Shown piece by piece: positions 28,704-37,869 of a stretch of 64,000 nucleotides of DNA. The stretch spans positions 5,828,859 to 5,892,858 of the forward strand of contig NZ_CP036298.1 in the NCBI RefSeq assembly GCF_007752135.1. The letters run 5' to 3'. The translations under genes and the position numbers were made by a program. The number at the start of each line of letters is the position of its first letter. Within the stretch, counting starts at the first letter, position 1. The notes under the pieces are model-generated. The model saw nothing but the letters and a program-made list of their open reading frames with translations. It searched no databases and was not told where the DNA came from. The DNA comes from Aureliella helgolandensis (lineage in GTDB: Bacteria > Planctomycetota > Planctomycetia > Pirellulales > Pirellulaceae).

Positions 28704-31700
28704 TACTGCGATCTCCCCAAATTTTCATAATACAGTTCCACACTACGACTGAATTCACTCGGAACTGGGTCGCGGTCAATGGGCACAATCTCCGACTTTT
28801 GAGCGACGCGACGCATTAACTCTTGGGAGACTTTGTGGGTCAAGTCGGCCAAGGGTTGGGCGACCATCTTTTCCAACTCGTCCCACTGAGGCGCTGCGGA
28901 ATGCCGTTTCAGCTCACCTCGCAATTCACGAGCAGCCTGCCGAATCTGCGTTGCCTCCCACCGAAGCTGTGGGTCGTCGACCAGCTCCTCAACATCCCGC
29001 AGTCGATCTGACCATTCACGGAATCCTTCGCCGGTAAAGGGGGCCGCGTTGGGATTCCACTCCTCCTGGCCAGAATTTTCGCCTGAGGAAGCCCCGCCTC
29101 CTAAGAGCCCACTGCCAGGCTGCCCGGTGCGGCCACCCGAATTGTTCGGAGATCCACCACGTAATCCTGGCTGTCCCTGTCCTGGCTGCCCCTGTCCGGG
29201 TTGTCCCTGGCTGGGTTGCTCTTGTCCGGGTTGTCCTTGTCCTGGTTGCCCTTGTCCTGGTTGCCCTTGTCCTGATTGCCCCTGGCCGGGTTGCTCTTGG
29301 CCGGGTTGTCCCTGGCTGGGTTGCTCTTGTCCGGGTTGGGATTGCTGAGGCTGTCCGGGTTGAGATGGTTCTTGTCCAGGCGCAGACTGGGGTGGTGCAG
29401 ACTGGCCCTCCCCTGAGTTTTGAGCTGACCCCGGTGTTTGCCCTTCCGTCGCGTCGAACTGCGATGGGTCGACTGGAGACGGCGAGCCTCCTGGTACATC
29501 GCCGCTAATCTCCTCCTCATCTGCCGCCCCCTGGGGAGTCCTGGGCGTGGTCTGGCCTCGCTCCGCTGAATCGTCGCGTCCCAGCCCCTCTTCCAGCTCC
29601 CGGTGTACGTCATTCTCAAGTCGTTCGAGTTGATCGAGTGCCAAGCGTAGTGAATCTACGGAATTGCCCAACACGACTTCGGAAGCGTCTTCAATGTCCT
29701 CCCTCAACATGGAAAGGTCTTCGACCGATTGTCCCGCCAGCTCTCTGGCCTGTGGCGCTAAATTGCGGTCGAACAATCGCTGCGTTAACTCCAATCGCTG
29801 ATCGGCCTGCTGTTGCTCCGTCCGCCTAAAGCTGTCGTACAGACGTTGCGCGAGGAGTGGTTCCGCATCCTCCGCCTGCTCGACAGTGGTTTGCATTTGC
29901 TCCAATAGTTCGTTGAGTCGTTGTCGCTGCTGTTCCAATTGCTCAGCCACATCCGATTCTTGGCTGGGAGCTCGCAGGCCGCCACTGGGTTCAGCATCGA
30001 CACGGTCCATTTGTTCAACAATTTGGTCCTGAGTTTCTTCCAGTTCAGCAGCCCGGCCTTTCATCTCCTGCATGGTCTCTGCAAACTGGCCAGCGGCCTG
30101 CTGCCGAACCTCCTCCTGCATTTCATCAAGATTCTGTGCCGCCCGCGTACCGGAGGAAAGTGCTTGACTGGTATTGCCTTGCTGCAGGGATTGGGAGGCT
30201 TGTTGCATGTCCTCACGAATTTCCTGCATCTGCTCCTGTGCCTCCTCCAGAGAGGGAGAATTTTGAGCATCGAGATTTTCTTGCAGTTCGTCACTATCCT
30301 GCAACATCTGCTGCTGTTGCTCGCGCAGTCGTTGAAGCTGCTGCTCAAGTGTTTCGCGTTCCGCAGTTGAGTCGGCTGCTTGCAACGCGGCCTCAATTTC
30401 TCGCAGTTGCTCGTTGATATCTTCCTGTCGCGCGGCCAACTCGCGAAGCCGACTCAACACCTGCCGCACGGTGTTCTGCTCTTCACTTTGTTGGTCTTGA
30501 GCGAGCCGTTCATTTTCATAACGATTCTCTTGATTCTCGAGTTCGAGTTCGTTGATTTGCTGCTGGCGGGCCTGTGACCGCTGTGAACGACTCTGCGAAC
30601 TGCGGGACTGCTGCGAGCGAACAACCTCGTGCTCCCGACTCTGCAGACGTAGCAGTTCTTGGTAGGCAGCTTGTTCGGAGGCGAGCGCACTGCTCAAATC
30701 CGTTTTGCTGAGGGAGTCGGCGGACAGTTCGAGAACTTTTACAGCAGCCTGCATTTTTTCAGTGGCACGCGCAAGAATCTCCGCCGCGCCCTGCACGTTA
30801 CTCTCCGCTCCCTTTTCTTCCAGCAATTCGATGGCGGAGGCTTGTGATTCCGCCAACATAACTAAGTCGGGAGCCGATCGCCCCAGCAAACGCTCTCCCT
30901 TGGCTTCGCGCATGACGTTCCAAGTCGCGATCATGATTTGCTTCTGCAGTTCCAACAGCTCTTCGGTCTCTTCATTCCCCTGTGGCTGAGATTCAGATTC
31001 ACTTTGCTGTTGTTCCCCTGCAGAGGGCTGTTCTCCCTGACGAAAAATCTCTTCGAAGGGGCGCACTTCGACGAAATACATGTCACTCATCGTCCGGCGG
31101 ACTTGCCCGTCGACATCTCGGTCTTCAGCCCAGGCGTAGTAGGACAGAAATTGATTGGGTTCCGCATTTAGGGATTCGAAATCGATCATTTCCGAAAGGG
31201 TCAATTCACGCGACGGTTTGATCTCAGCGGATTCGACTTCGTCTGCTTCTGTTCTTGCTTGCTCGATCTCTACCGGAGCGCTATCGCCGAACTGGTACCC
31301 AATCCCGCTACGAAAAACGGCAAAGTCATCGGTAATCTTGGCGGCAACAAGAAACTCTTCGATAGGGGAAACCACCGCGTCACCGCCAGAGGTCAATTGG
31401 ATCACCGACGGCTTGTTCGGCAATACTTTGGCTCGCAGCGTAATCTCACGTGCTTGCTGTCGTCCGTCTCTGTCGACAAGCTGTAGCGTCCACTGAATAG
31501 ATTCATTCAATTGCAATGTAGTTTCCAACACAGTCGCGTCAGAAGCCGTTGGCGCAAACGCGTGAGTATCTCCGGACTCTGTTAGCAAGTGTGCGGTGAT
31601 GGCAGGTTTGTTCAAGTGGAGTTGCCAAGTCAACTTGGTACCGGCTGCAGCAGTAACACGTCGTGTATCAACCACAGTCTTTGTTTCCTGTTGCGTGTAG

Positions 31701-32572
31701 ACCGGGTATTCCAACACAGCATCCGCCCGGACCAATGCCGGATAATCAAAGACATCTACCTGGTAGTCAGGAGTACGCCGTTGATCGAACTCGACGGCAT
31801 ATTCGAGTGGCTCCCGCACATCATAGAGGAACGCGGCGAATACGGGATCGTTCAACGAACGCCGCATACTGATCCGACTGACATCAGCCTCAGCGTCCCC
31901 TTTCACCCGCTGCAACAACCACACTTCGTCCGGCAAGTCCGATTCGAAGCGAGCGGTCACAATTAGACTGGAACCCCGCTCAACTTCAGTGTTTCCGGGA
32001 GTGATGATCGGAGTCCTCTGCGGTACCACCACCGATTTAATACTAGCGGGCTGAAGCGACAACTGCTTCTCAGGTTGCCAGAGGCGGACGGCGATCAGCA
32101 CCATGGCAGCCAAGGCGATCAGGGTCGTTGCATGTACCACCAACAACCTGCCATTGGGAATGATCGTACGCCAAACGTGCTGACGGTCATGCTGCAGTGC
32201 TTCAGAAATAACACTGCGTTCCAAGTATCCGAATTCACCGTTTCTAGTGCGGGAACGAAGACCGGTGGCTGTCACCAAGCGTTGGTTGAGGGAGGGAAAG
32301 GTCCGTTCTAAACGTTGTACCACTTGGGGATATTGTCGTTCCCGCGGACGCGTCAATACGGCGGCCAGCAAAGCAGCTACGATCGTGCAGCCTAGCCACC
32401 ACCAGCGCGTTTCGGCTGGTACCGCGAAGCCAGCCGCAGCAACTTGGTAAATCCCCCACGCGATGGCCGCCGACATTAGAAAAATTGCAGTCAAACACCA
32501 TCCACGCCGAACCGATTGCATGCGGCGTGCGACTTCGATCAGACGCTGTTTAAGTCGAGTATCCATCTGCAT
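28703..32572 (-). CDS. Giant coiled-coil membrane protein (DUF4175-like) with Gly-Gln-Pro tract
   Basis: 1289 residues. N-terminal helices at about 23-48, 56-75 and 148-168; a mixed beta region to about 500; then a very long Gln/Glu-rich coiled coil (about 520-1010). A low-complexity tract built on Pro-Gly-Gln-Gly-Gln spans about residues 1060-1150, followed by a helical C-terminal domain. The design matches DUF4175-like proteins next to vWA genes. It is likely anchored in the membrane with an extended outer part. The DNA of the tract (29160-29340) is repetitive and may vary in length. Confidence 0.82.
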   Translation of the reverse strand: MQMDTRLKQRLIEVARRMQSVRRGWCLTAIFLMSAAIAWGIYQVAAAGFAVPAETRWWWLGCTIVAALLAAVLTRPRERQYPQVVQRLERTFPSLNQRLVTATGLRSRTRNGEFGYLERSVISEALQHDRQHVWRTIIPNGRLLVVHATTLIALAAMVLIAVRLWQPEKQLSLQPASIKSVVVPQRTPIITPGNTEVERGSSLIVTARFESDLPDEVWLLQRVKGDAEADVSRISMRRSLNDPVFAAFLYDVREPLEYAVEFDQRRTPDYQVDVFDYPALVRADAVLEYPVYTQQETKTVVDTRRVTAAAGTKLTWQLHLNKPAITAHLLTESGDTHAFAPTASDATVLETTLQLNESIQWTLQLVDRDGRQQAREITLRAKVLPNKPSVIQLTSGGDAVVSPIEEFLVAAKITDDFAVFRSGIGYQFGDSAPVEIEQARTEADEVESAEIKPSRELTLSEMIDFESLNAEPNQFLSYYAWAEDRDVDGQVRRTMSDMYFVEVRPFEEIFRQGEQPSAGEQQQSESESQPQGNEETEELLELQKQIMIATWNVMREAKGERLLGRSAPDLVMLAESQASAIELLEEKGAESNVQGAAEILARATEKMQAAVKVLELSADSLSKTDLSSALASEQAAYQELLRLQSREHEVVRSQQSRSSQSRSQRSQARQQQINELELENQENRYENERLAQDQQSEEQNTVRQVLSRLRELAARQEDINEQLREIEAALQAADSTAERETLEQQLQRLREQQQQMLQDSDELQENLDAQNSPSLEEAQEQMQEIREDMQQASQSLQQGNTSQALSSGTRAAQNLDEMQEEVRQQAAGQFAETMQEMKGRAAELEETQDQIVEQMDRVDAEPSGGLRAPSQESDVAEQLEQQRQRLNELLEQMQTTVEQAEDAEPLLAQRLYDSFRRTEQQQADQRLELTQRLFDRNLAPQARELAGQSVEDLSMLREDIEDASEVVLGNSVDSLRLALDQLERLENDVHRELEEGLGRDDSAERGQTTPRTPQGAADEEEISGDVPGGSPSPVDPSQFDATEGQTPGSAQNSGEGQSAPPQSAPGQEPSQPGQPQQSQPGQEQPSQGQPGQEQPGQGQSGQGQPGQGQPGQGQPGQEQPSQGQPGQGQPGQGQPGLRGGSPNNSGGRTGQPGSGLLGGGASSGENSGQEEWNPNAAPFTGEGFREWSDRLRDVEELVDDPQLRWEATQIRQAARELRGELKRHSAAPQWDELEKMVAQPLADLTHKVSQELMRRVAQKSEIVPIDRDPVPSEFSRSVELYYENLGRSQ

Positions 32573-32685
32573 TCGTTCCGGTGAATCACCAATGACTAGA
32601 AACTTGAGTTATCGTAGTGGCCCGGCAGCGAGTTACTCGTGCTTGACCTTGACCAAAATCGTACGTAAATACCTGCGCTGTCCAC

Positions 32686-34836
32686 TTACCCCGATATGGA
32701 AGATGGACGGCCGGCGAATCCCTTGGATCGATGGGCCAATCGTCCCGCTACGACTGTCTCCAATGCCAAAACACATAATCCTAGGACGAGTAACCATTGC
32801 CACAGGCGTTGTTTATTTTCCAACTCCTCCACCTTCAGCTGTCTTGCATCTTGCTGCCGGTCCGCCTCCGCTTCCACTTCCCCCAGTACGACGCTGTATT
32901 GCTCCAAGACATTCTGATCGAGCGGCAACACTTGACTCTCCGCGGCCGGAACTTGCACGGCCACCTGTTCCTTGCCGCTCGCAGACTCAATCCAATAGAG
33001 TCCTGGTTTGGCAAAATGCAGCGAGTTTTGTTCCACCACGTAGCAGTCATCCCGGGCGGGTTGATGCTCGGAATCTTCGATGCGTACGTCGGCCGCGTCC
33101 ACCCCGACAATCGGCTCCCCCACCTCATACGCAGCGCGGGGTTGAGACTTCCGAGTTTCTGGTGCCAAAATGCCCATCATGATCGGAACGAACTTGCTGC
33201 TGAGCCCCAAGTTGCTCATCTTCGGTTGCCACCCCGATGTAAATACCCAGATGCTTCCTTGGCCAATTGGCTGTTGGATCAGCAGCGGAGATTGATCATC
33301 GTATTGAGCAACGACTTTGAATTTATCAGGCAGCGATGGCGTTTGAGCTTCAGGCAATGAGATTTGACGGTGCTGCCAAAAGCGAATTTTGCTGAAGTCG
33401 TTGAAGCGTGGATCTGCAAACGGAGCAAAGACAGGATGAGAATAGTCGATCGCAGACATCAACGCGAAATCGTCTACCTTTGCTTCGCCAACAGTGATCC
33501 CCTCGATCGCGAGTAGCCGAGAAAGAAATTCGCCCGAGTTTGATGCCCCAATTTCTTCACGCATTAGGCTAACAAGCACCACACCTCCATTGCTGGCGAA
33601 TTCACGCAACCGATCGACGCCAGCCAGCTCAAACTCAGCCGGTTCGATGATGATTGCTGCAACATTGGCATCGCCTAGCATTCCGATTGCTGCCGATTCG
33701 CCGGGGGCTTGCCAGATCCGACGTTCGACTTGCGGACTGTCGAGAGGAGCGCGTTCCAGCAAGAAGCTCAATCGCTCCTCAGCGAGCCGCTCGTTGTGAG
33801 CGGGAGAGGCTACCACGATTTTTTCGCTACGCCGTGTTGAAGCGGTCAAGAACAGTTCATTGTCCCCATCCCAGGCATCCCCTTCCAGACGAATTCGCAC
33901 TGCCCCGGGCGGGCGAACACCAATGGTTGCCACCCGAACTTGCCCGGGTGGAACCTGCAGAGAAGTGCCCGTCCCCATGTGGCTCCCGGCTTGATCGACC
34001 CAGGAGAGTTCGAAGGCATCCTGCGTACTGTCGACAGTGGTTTCGAGCCGCACTCGAACCGGTGCATCGCGATCTTCAATTTCCTCAACGCCAACCATCA
34101 CCGCCGGGCGTGCATTTCCCGGGAGGTCTGGACGGACTTGTCGAACCTCCAACTCGATACCCTCGGGCCATTGATAGCCCTGCAAGGGCTCTAGGTGACT
34201 GTCGCGATGTAGATCACTGATCAACACGATCTCGCGTTCCTGGGAACGATCTTCATCCCTCGAGATGACAGCCGCATTCAGCGCATCTGCCACCGCCGTG
34301 ATGCCTTTTGCCAATTCGGTGGAATACCAAGAAGGCTGAAGAGACAGTAGCGCAGCACGGACAGACTGCTGAGTCGCCAACGGTTCAGTCGCCAGCGCTT
34401 CTTCGGTGGAAACGAGGGAGGATAGCGAGCGGTCGACGGTGTAGAGCGCGACCCGATCCTGGGGAGACATGCGGTCAAGCAGCTCTAACGCCTGATCCTG
34501 GGCGCCCTGCCACACCGATGGGCGTTGCATGCTCGCACTGGTATCCACTAACAACACCACCGTCCGACCAGAGAGCCCCACATCCAGCCAGCTTTCCTGG
34601 CGAAAATAAGGGCGTGTAAAGGCGAATGCGATCAGAACCAGGGCCAAGGCCCGCAGCAATAGAAGCAACCAATTGTCGAGTCGGCTACGACGCGTCAGGC
34701 GAGGAGGCGACGGGGAGAGAAACATCAACGAGCTAAAGGTGACTTGCCCTTGAGGTTGTCTCCGAATCAAGTGAAATAGGACGGGCCCCACAATCGCCAA
34801 CGCGGCCAGTGCATACAAGGGAGCTAGTAACCCCAT
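32686..34836 (-). CDS. BatA-like membrane protein with vWA domain
   Basis: 716 residues. The N-terminus, PLYALAALAIVGPVLFHLIR, is the double-helix start typical of BatA-type proteins, with a second helix at about 55-75. The vWA domain carries a complete DxSxS site in LLVDTSASM. The middle section has beta-rich and glutaminase-like parts, and a final helix lies near 680-700. An AAGGAG Shine-Dalgarno seven bases before the ATG falls in the end of the DUF58 gene. It is part of the MoxR-DUF58-vWA system. Confidence 0.88.
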   Translation of the reverse strand: MGLLAPLYALAALAIVGPVLFHLIRRQPQGQVTFSSLMFLSPSPPRLTRRSRLDNWLLLLLRALALVLIAFAFTRPYFRQESWLDVGLSGRTVVLLVDTSASMQRPSVWQGAQDQALELLDRMSPQDRVALYTVDRSLSSLVSTEEALATEPLATQQSVRAALLSLQPSWYSTELAKGITAVADALNAAVISRDEDRSQEREIVLISDLHRDSHLEPLQGYQWPEGIELEVRQVRPDLPGNARPAVMVGVEEIEDRDAPVRVRLETTVDSTQDAFELSWVDQAGSHMGTGTSLQVPPGQVRVATIGVRPPGAVRIRLEGDAWDGDNELFLTASTRRSEKIVVASPAHNERLAEERLSFLLERAPLDSPQVERRIWQAPGESAAIGMLGDANVAAIIIEPAEFELAGVDRLREFASNGGVVLVSLMREEIGASNSGEFLSRLLAIEGITVGEAKVDDFALMSAIDYSHPVFAPFADPRFNDFSKIRFWQHRQISLPEAQTPSLPDKFKVVAQYDDQSPLLIQQPIGQGSIWVFTSGWQPKMSNLGLSSKFVPIMMGILAPETRKSQPRAAYEVGEPIVGVDAADVRIEDSEHQPARDDCYVVEQNSLHFAKPGLYWIESASGKEQVAVQVPAAESQVLPLDQNVLEQYSVVLGEVEAEADRQQDARQLKVEELENKQRLWQWLLVLGLCVLALETVVAGRLAHRSKGFAGRPSSISG

Positions 34837-34839
34837 CGT

Positions 34840-35892
34840 TTACTCCTTGGCTTTCTGGGCTGTAGTGGTTGGCGGCTTTGAAGTGGTGGCCAGCGGCTTG
34901 CTGCCTGACACGGCTGCGGATCGAGCCATCGCTTGTTTTGCAGAAACGCTGCTTGCCGCACCGAGCATTTCTAAGAGTACCGTTTCCAGCGGTTGATCGA
35001 CGGTCACGGTCAACAATCTGGCTTTGCGACGATGGCAGATTTCTAAAAGTTGAGCTTCATGGGTATCGAAACGCTGCCGATAGAGCGATCGAGCAAGCGT
35101 GGGGTCGACATACATTTCTTGCCCAGACTCCAAGTCCTGCAGCATGCTACTTGCCTTGATGGACAGATCAATCTCACTGCGATCGAGGATGCGAATCACC
35201 AACACGTCGTGACCGCGACCGCGGAGATAGCCCAACGGTTGCAGCAGCGAATCAGGCTCCGTCAGCAGATCGGAGATGATGACTACCATCCCACGCCGAC
35301 GCGAAAGCCCCGCCAGCTGCTCTAAGGATTGTGCCAAGTCGGAATGAATTCCCGTACTCTCCAACTCCAGAATGCGCATCAAATGCTGCAAGTGTCCGGT
35401 GCGATGCCTCGGCGGCAGAAACTCAGACTTCGCCGTTCCACACGTCATCACTCCCACAGCATCGCGTTGCAGGGATAGATAGTAAGCGATCGTGGCCGCT
35501 AGCGTGCGAGCATACTCCGATTTCGTATAGCCTTGCGTCCCGTACTCCATGGACTTGCTTTGATCAATGGCTAGGTAGCAGCGGCGGTTTGTCTCATCTT
35601 CGAATTGTTTGACATAGTAGCGGTCGGTGCGGGCCAGGAGTTTCCAATCGAGGCTGCGTGGATCGTCCCCTAGAACATACGGACGATACTCAGCAAATTC
35701 GACTGAAAATCCGCGGAGCGGGCTTCGATGGAGCCCTGCGGTAAAACCGTCAACGACCGTCTTGGCGCGCAGCGTCAGGTTCTTGATCTGCATCAGCGCA
35801 ATCGGATCAATGAGCGAGCGTCGGCCAGTGGAAGAACTCCCGCTGGCCGCCGCCTGTCCTGAAGCGGTTCGCATTGCGTTGCTTCGCGCCAT
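34840..35892 (-). CDS. DUF58 protein with vWA-like metal site
   Basis: 350 residues from the second of two adjacent ATGs; AGGGG lies six bases before it, while a TTG five codons earlier overlaps the MoxR stop. The DUF58 core is visible as EFAEYRPYVLGDDPRSLDWK and YYVKQFEDE, followed by the vWA start CYLAIDQSKSMEYG with DxSxS intact. No membrane helix is present, unlike the other DUF58 protein in the window. DUF58 proteins work with the MoxR ATPase encoded next to them, probably as its client or adaptor. Confidence 0.9.
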   Translation of the reverse strand: MARSNAMRTASGQAAASGSSSTGRRSLIDPIALMQIKNLTLRAKTVVDGFTAGLHRSPLRGFSVEFAEYRPYVLGDDPRSLDWKLLARTDRYYVKQFEDETNRRCYLAIDQSKSMEYGTQGYTKSEYARTLAATIAYYLSLQRDAVGVMTCGTAKSEFLPPRHRTGHLQHLMRILELESTGIHSDLAQSLEQLAGLSRRRGMVVIISDLLTEPDSLLQPLGYLRGRGHDVLVIRILDRSEIDLSIKASSMLQDLESGQEMYVDPTLARSLYRQRFDTHEAQLLEICHRRKARLLTVTVDQPLETVLLEMLGAASSVSAKQAMARSAAVSGSKPLATTSKPPTTTAQKAKE

Positions 35893-35903
35893 CATTATCC
35901 CCT

Positions 35904-36911
35904 TCAATCCGCAGAAACATTGAGGAGCAGGGATTCGATGCAGTCTTCGACCGTCACGCCTTCCGCTTCCGCTTTGTAGTTCAGCAATACGCGGTGTCGC
36001 AACGTCGGTGCAGCCAGGGCTCGGATATCATCGATGGCCGCGTGGGAACGCCCTTCGAGTAAGGCGCGCGCCTTTGCGCCGAGGACCAGCGTTTGTGCGG
36101 CCCTCAAGCCAGCTCCCCAGCTGACCCATTCATTCACAAAGGTAGTTGCTTGGTTCCGTCCGGGCCGGGTAGCCTCCACGAGTCGCACGGCGTAGTCGGC
36201 GGTTTCACGCGCGATCGGGACTCTGCGAACCACTTCTTGAAATTGCAAAACGTCGAGCCCACTGAACAACTTCTCGATCGGTTCGGGGCGAGTCGAAGTG
36301 GTCTGCATGACCACATCCAACTCTTCGTCATGCGGCAAATAGTCGATTAAGACATTGAACATGAACCGATCAAGCTGAGCTTCCGGCAGCGGGTAGGTAC
36401 CTTCCATCTCAATCGGGTTCTGTGTGGCCAGTACAAAGAAGGGCTCTTCGAGCACGTATCGGCGGCCAGCCACGGTGACCTGATGCTCCCCCATCGCCTC
36501 CAGCAACGCAGCCTGCGTCTTGGGAGGCGTGCGATTGATCTCGTCGGCCAAAACCACATTGGCAAAAATCGGGCCATGCACAAACTGCATCGAGCGAGTG
36601 CCGTCGCTACTCTGCTCTAGGATTTCCGTGCCCGTAATATCTGAAGGCATTAAGTCGGGCGTAAATTGAATGCGTTGGAATTTCAAATCAAAAATCTGAG
36701 CCACGCTGCGTACTAACAATGTCTTCGCCAGCCCAGGCGCACCGGTGATGAGACAATGCCCACCCGCTAAAAGACTAATCAAAAGTTGTTGTACAACGTC
36801 TTTCTGGCCCACGATGGTTTTCGATAGTTCTGTATCGATCCTCGTGCGACTCTCCCGAAGGTGCTCGACAATGGTCTTTTCCTGCTCGTCGGTAAGCTGC
36901 TCTGTATTCAC
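35904..36911 (-). CDS. MoxR-family AAA+ ATPase
   Basis: 335 residues. Walker A GAPGLAKT (57-64), FTPDLMPSDITG, Walker B VVLADEIN (119-126), sensor 1 LATQNPIEMEGTYPLPEAQ, and a C-terminal lid domain. MoxR ATPases act as chaperones in maturing metal-dependent or vWA protein complexes. The DUF58 gene starts within or just after its stop, so the two are coupled. It differs clearly from the second MoxR at 58006 and belongs to its own operon. Confidence 0.93.
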   Translation of the reverse strand: MNTEQLTDEQEKTIVEHLRESRTRIDTELSKTIVGQKDVVQQLLISLLAGGHCLITGAPGLAKTLLVRSVAQIFDLKFQRIQFTPDLMPSDITGTEILEQSSDGTRSMQFVHGPIFANVVLADEINRTPPKTQAALLEAMGEHQVTVAGRRYVLEEPFFVLATQNPIEMEGTYPLPEAQLDRFMFNVLIDYLPHDEELDVVMQTTSTRPEPIEKLFSGLDVLQFQEVVRRVPIARETADYAVRLVEATRPGRNQATTFVNEWVSWGAGLRAAQTLVLGAKARALLEGRSHAAIDDIRALAAPTLRHRVLLNYKAEAEGVTVEDCIESLLLNVSAD

Positions 36912-36991
36912 TAGCTGTAACTTTCAATTAGCAATGAGCGTTCATGCGGTAGCCGCATGCGGCGCAGTAGTCAGGGATGGTGTTCAGGCGT

Positions 36992-37843
36992 TCAATGGGT
37001 CATCGCATAGGTCACGATGTTGATCCCCAAAGGGTACGATTTTTTTACGGAGAACTCGCGAAAGTATTCCTCGTGAACTCCCTCCTGCTCCCATCCATCT
37101 CCGAGGTCCGTATTATGACAAATGAACACCATGATGCGTCCCTCGTCATCGTAAATGGCTCGGTAGTTAGGAGTTCGCGTGTCGGAACCGTGGCCCTCTT
37201 CCCAGGTAATTCCGTACTGCCAATCGCCCCCAATGGAAGGAATCTGGGGTTTCTCCGTTAACGGATAAACGCATTGGAAAATCTCATGTTCGAGTGGTAC
37301 ATCCTGAGGCTCTCGCTCCGGGAAAACTCGTTTGATCTGTTCGTAGAACACTCGGTAGGCATGGTCGCCCCAAAAGTCGTCCACCATCATGAATCCACCA
37401 TTGAGACAATATTTGCGCAATCCGGCCACTTCCGGTTCCGAGAAATACAGGTTCCCCGGTTCGATCATGTAGATAAACGGGTAGTCAAACAGTTCCGGGG
37501 AATCGAGATCAACTACTACCGGATGCGGATTGACTTTCAGCGAAGTAATCTGTTGCAGTCGCAATGAGAAATTCAAATCGCTGTCGGGCATATCGATCGT
37601 CCATCGACCTTCTCTTCCCCCTCTTCCCCCCCAACGGTTCGAGCCGTCGCTGTACCGCACGCGAGCAAAAGTGAACGTATCGGACTTGAACCGCGGGGAA
37701 ACATCCCACACAGGCACGCCACCGCGATCGTTGGGATCGCGTCCGCGCCGTCCGCCTCGCCCCCACTGCCAGGCAAACAGGGAACTTCCCACCATACAAA
37801 CGACGATCGTGGTCAGTAGAGTTAACTTGATTGATCGACGCAT
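36992..37843 (-). CDS. Exported DUF4159 protein
   Basis: 283 residues from the ATG at 37843, chosen because GGAAG lies five bases before it; an ATG four codons earlier has no such site. The signal peptide is about 24 residues and ends at SLFAWQ. An Arg/Gly-rich segment follows, then the DUF4159 domain with FTFARVRYSDG, FDYPFIYMIEPGN and GGFMMVDDFWGDHAYRVF. The family has a glutaminase-like fold and often accompanies MoxR/vWA genes in planctomycetes. The biochemical role is unknown. Confidence 0.88.
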   Translation of the reverse strand: MRRSIKLTLLTTIVVCMVGSSLFAWQWGRGGRRGRDPNDRGGVPVWDVSPRFKSDTFTFARVRYSDGSNRWGGRGGREGRWTIDMPDSDLNFSLRLQQITSLKVNPHPVVVDLDSPELFDYPFIYMIEPGNLYFSEPEVAGLRKYCLNGGFMMVDDFWGDHAYRVFYEQIKRVFPEREPQDVPLEHEIFQCVYPLTEKPQIPSIGGDWQYGITWEEGHGSDTRTPNYRAIYDDEGRIMVFICHNTDLGDGWEQEGVHEEYFREFSVKKSYPLGINIVTYAMTH

Positions 37844-37869
37844 GCCATCTTCCATTAGCTAGTGCTATT

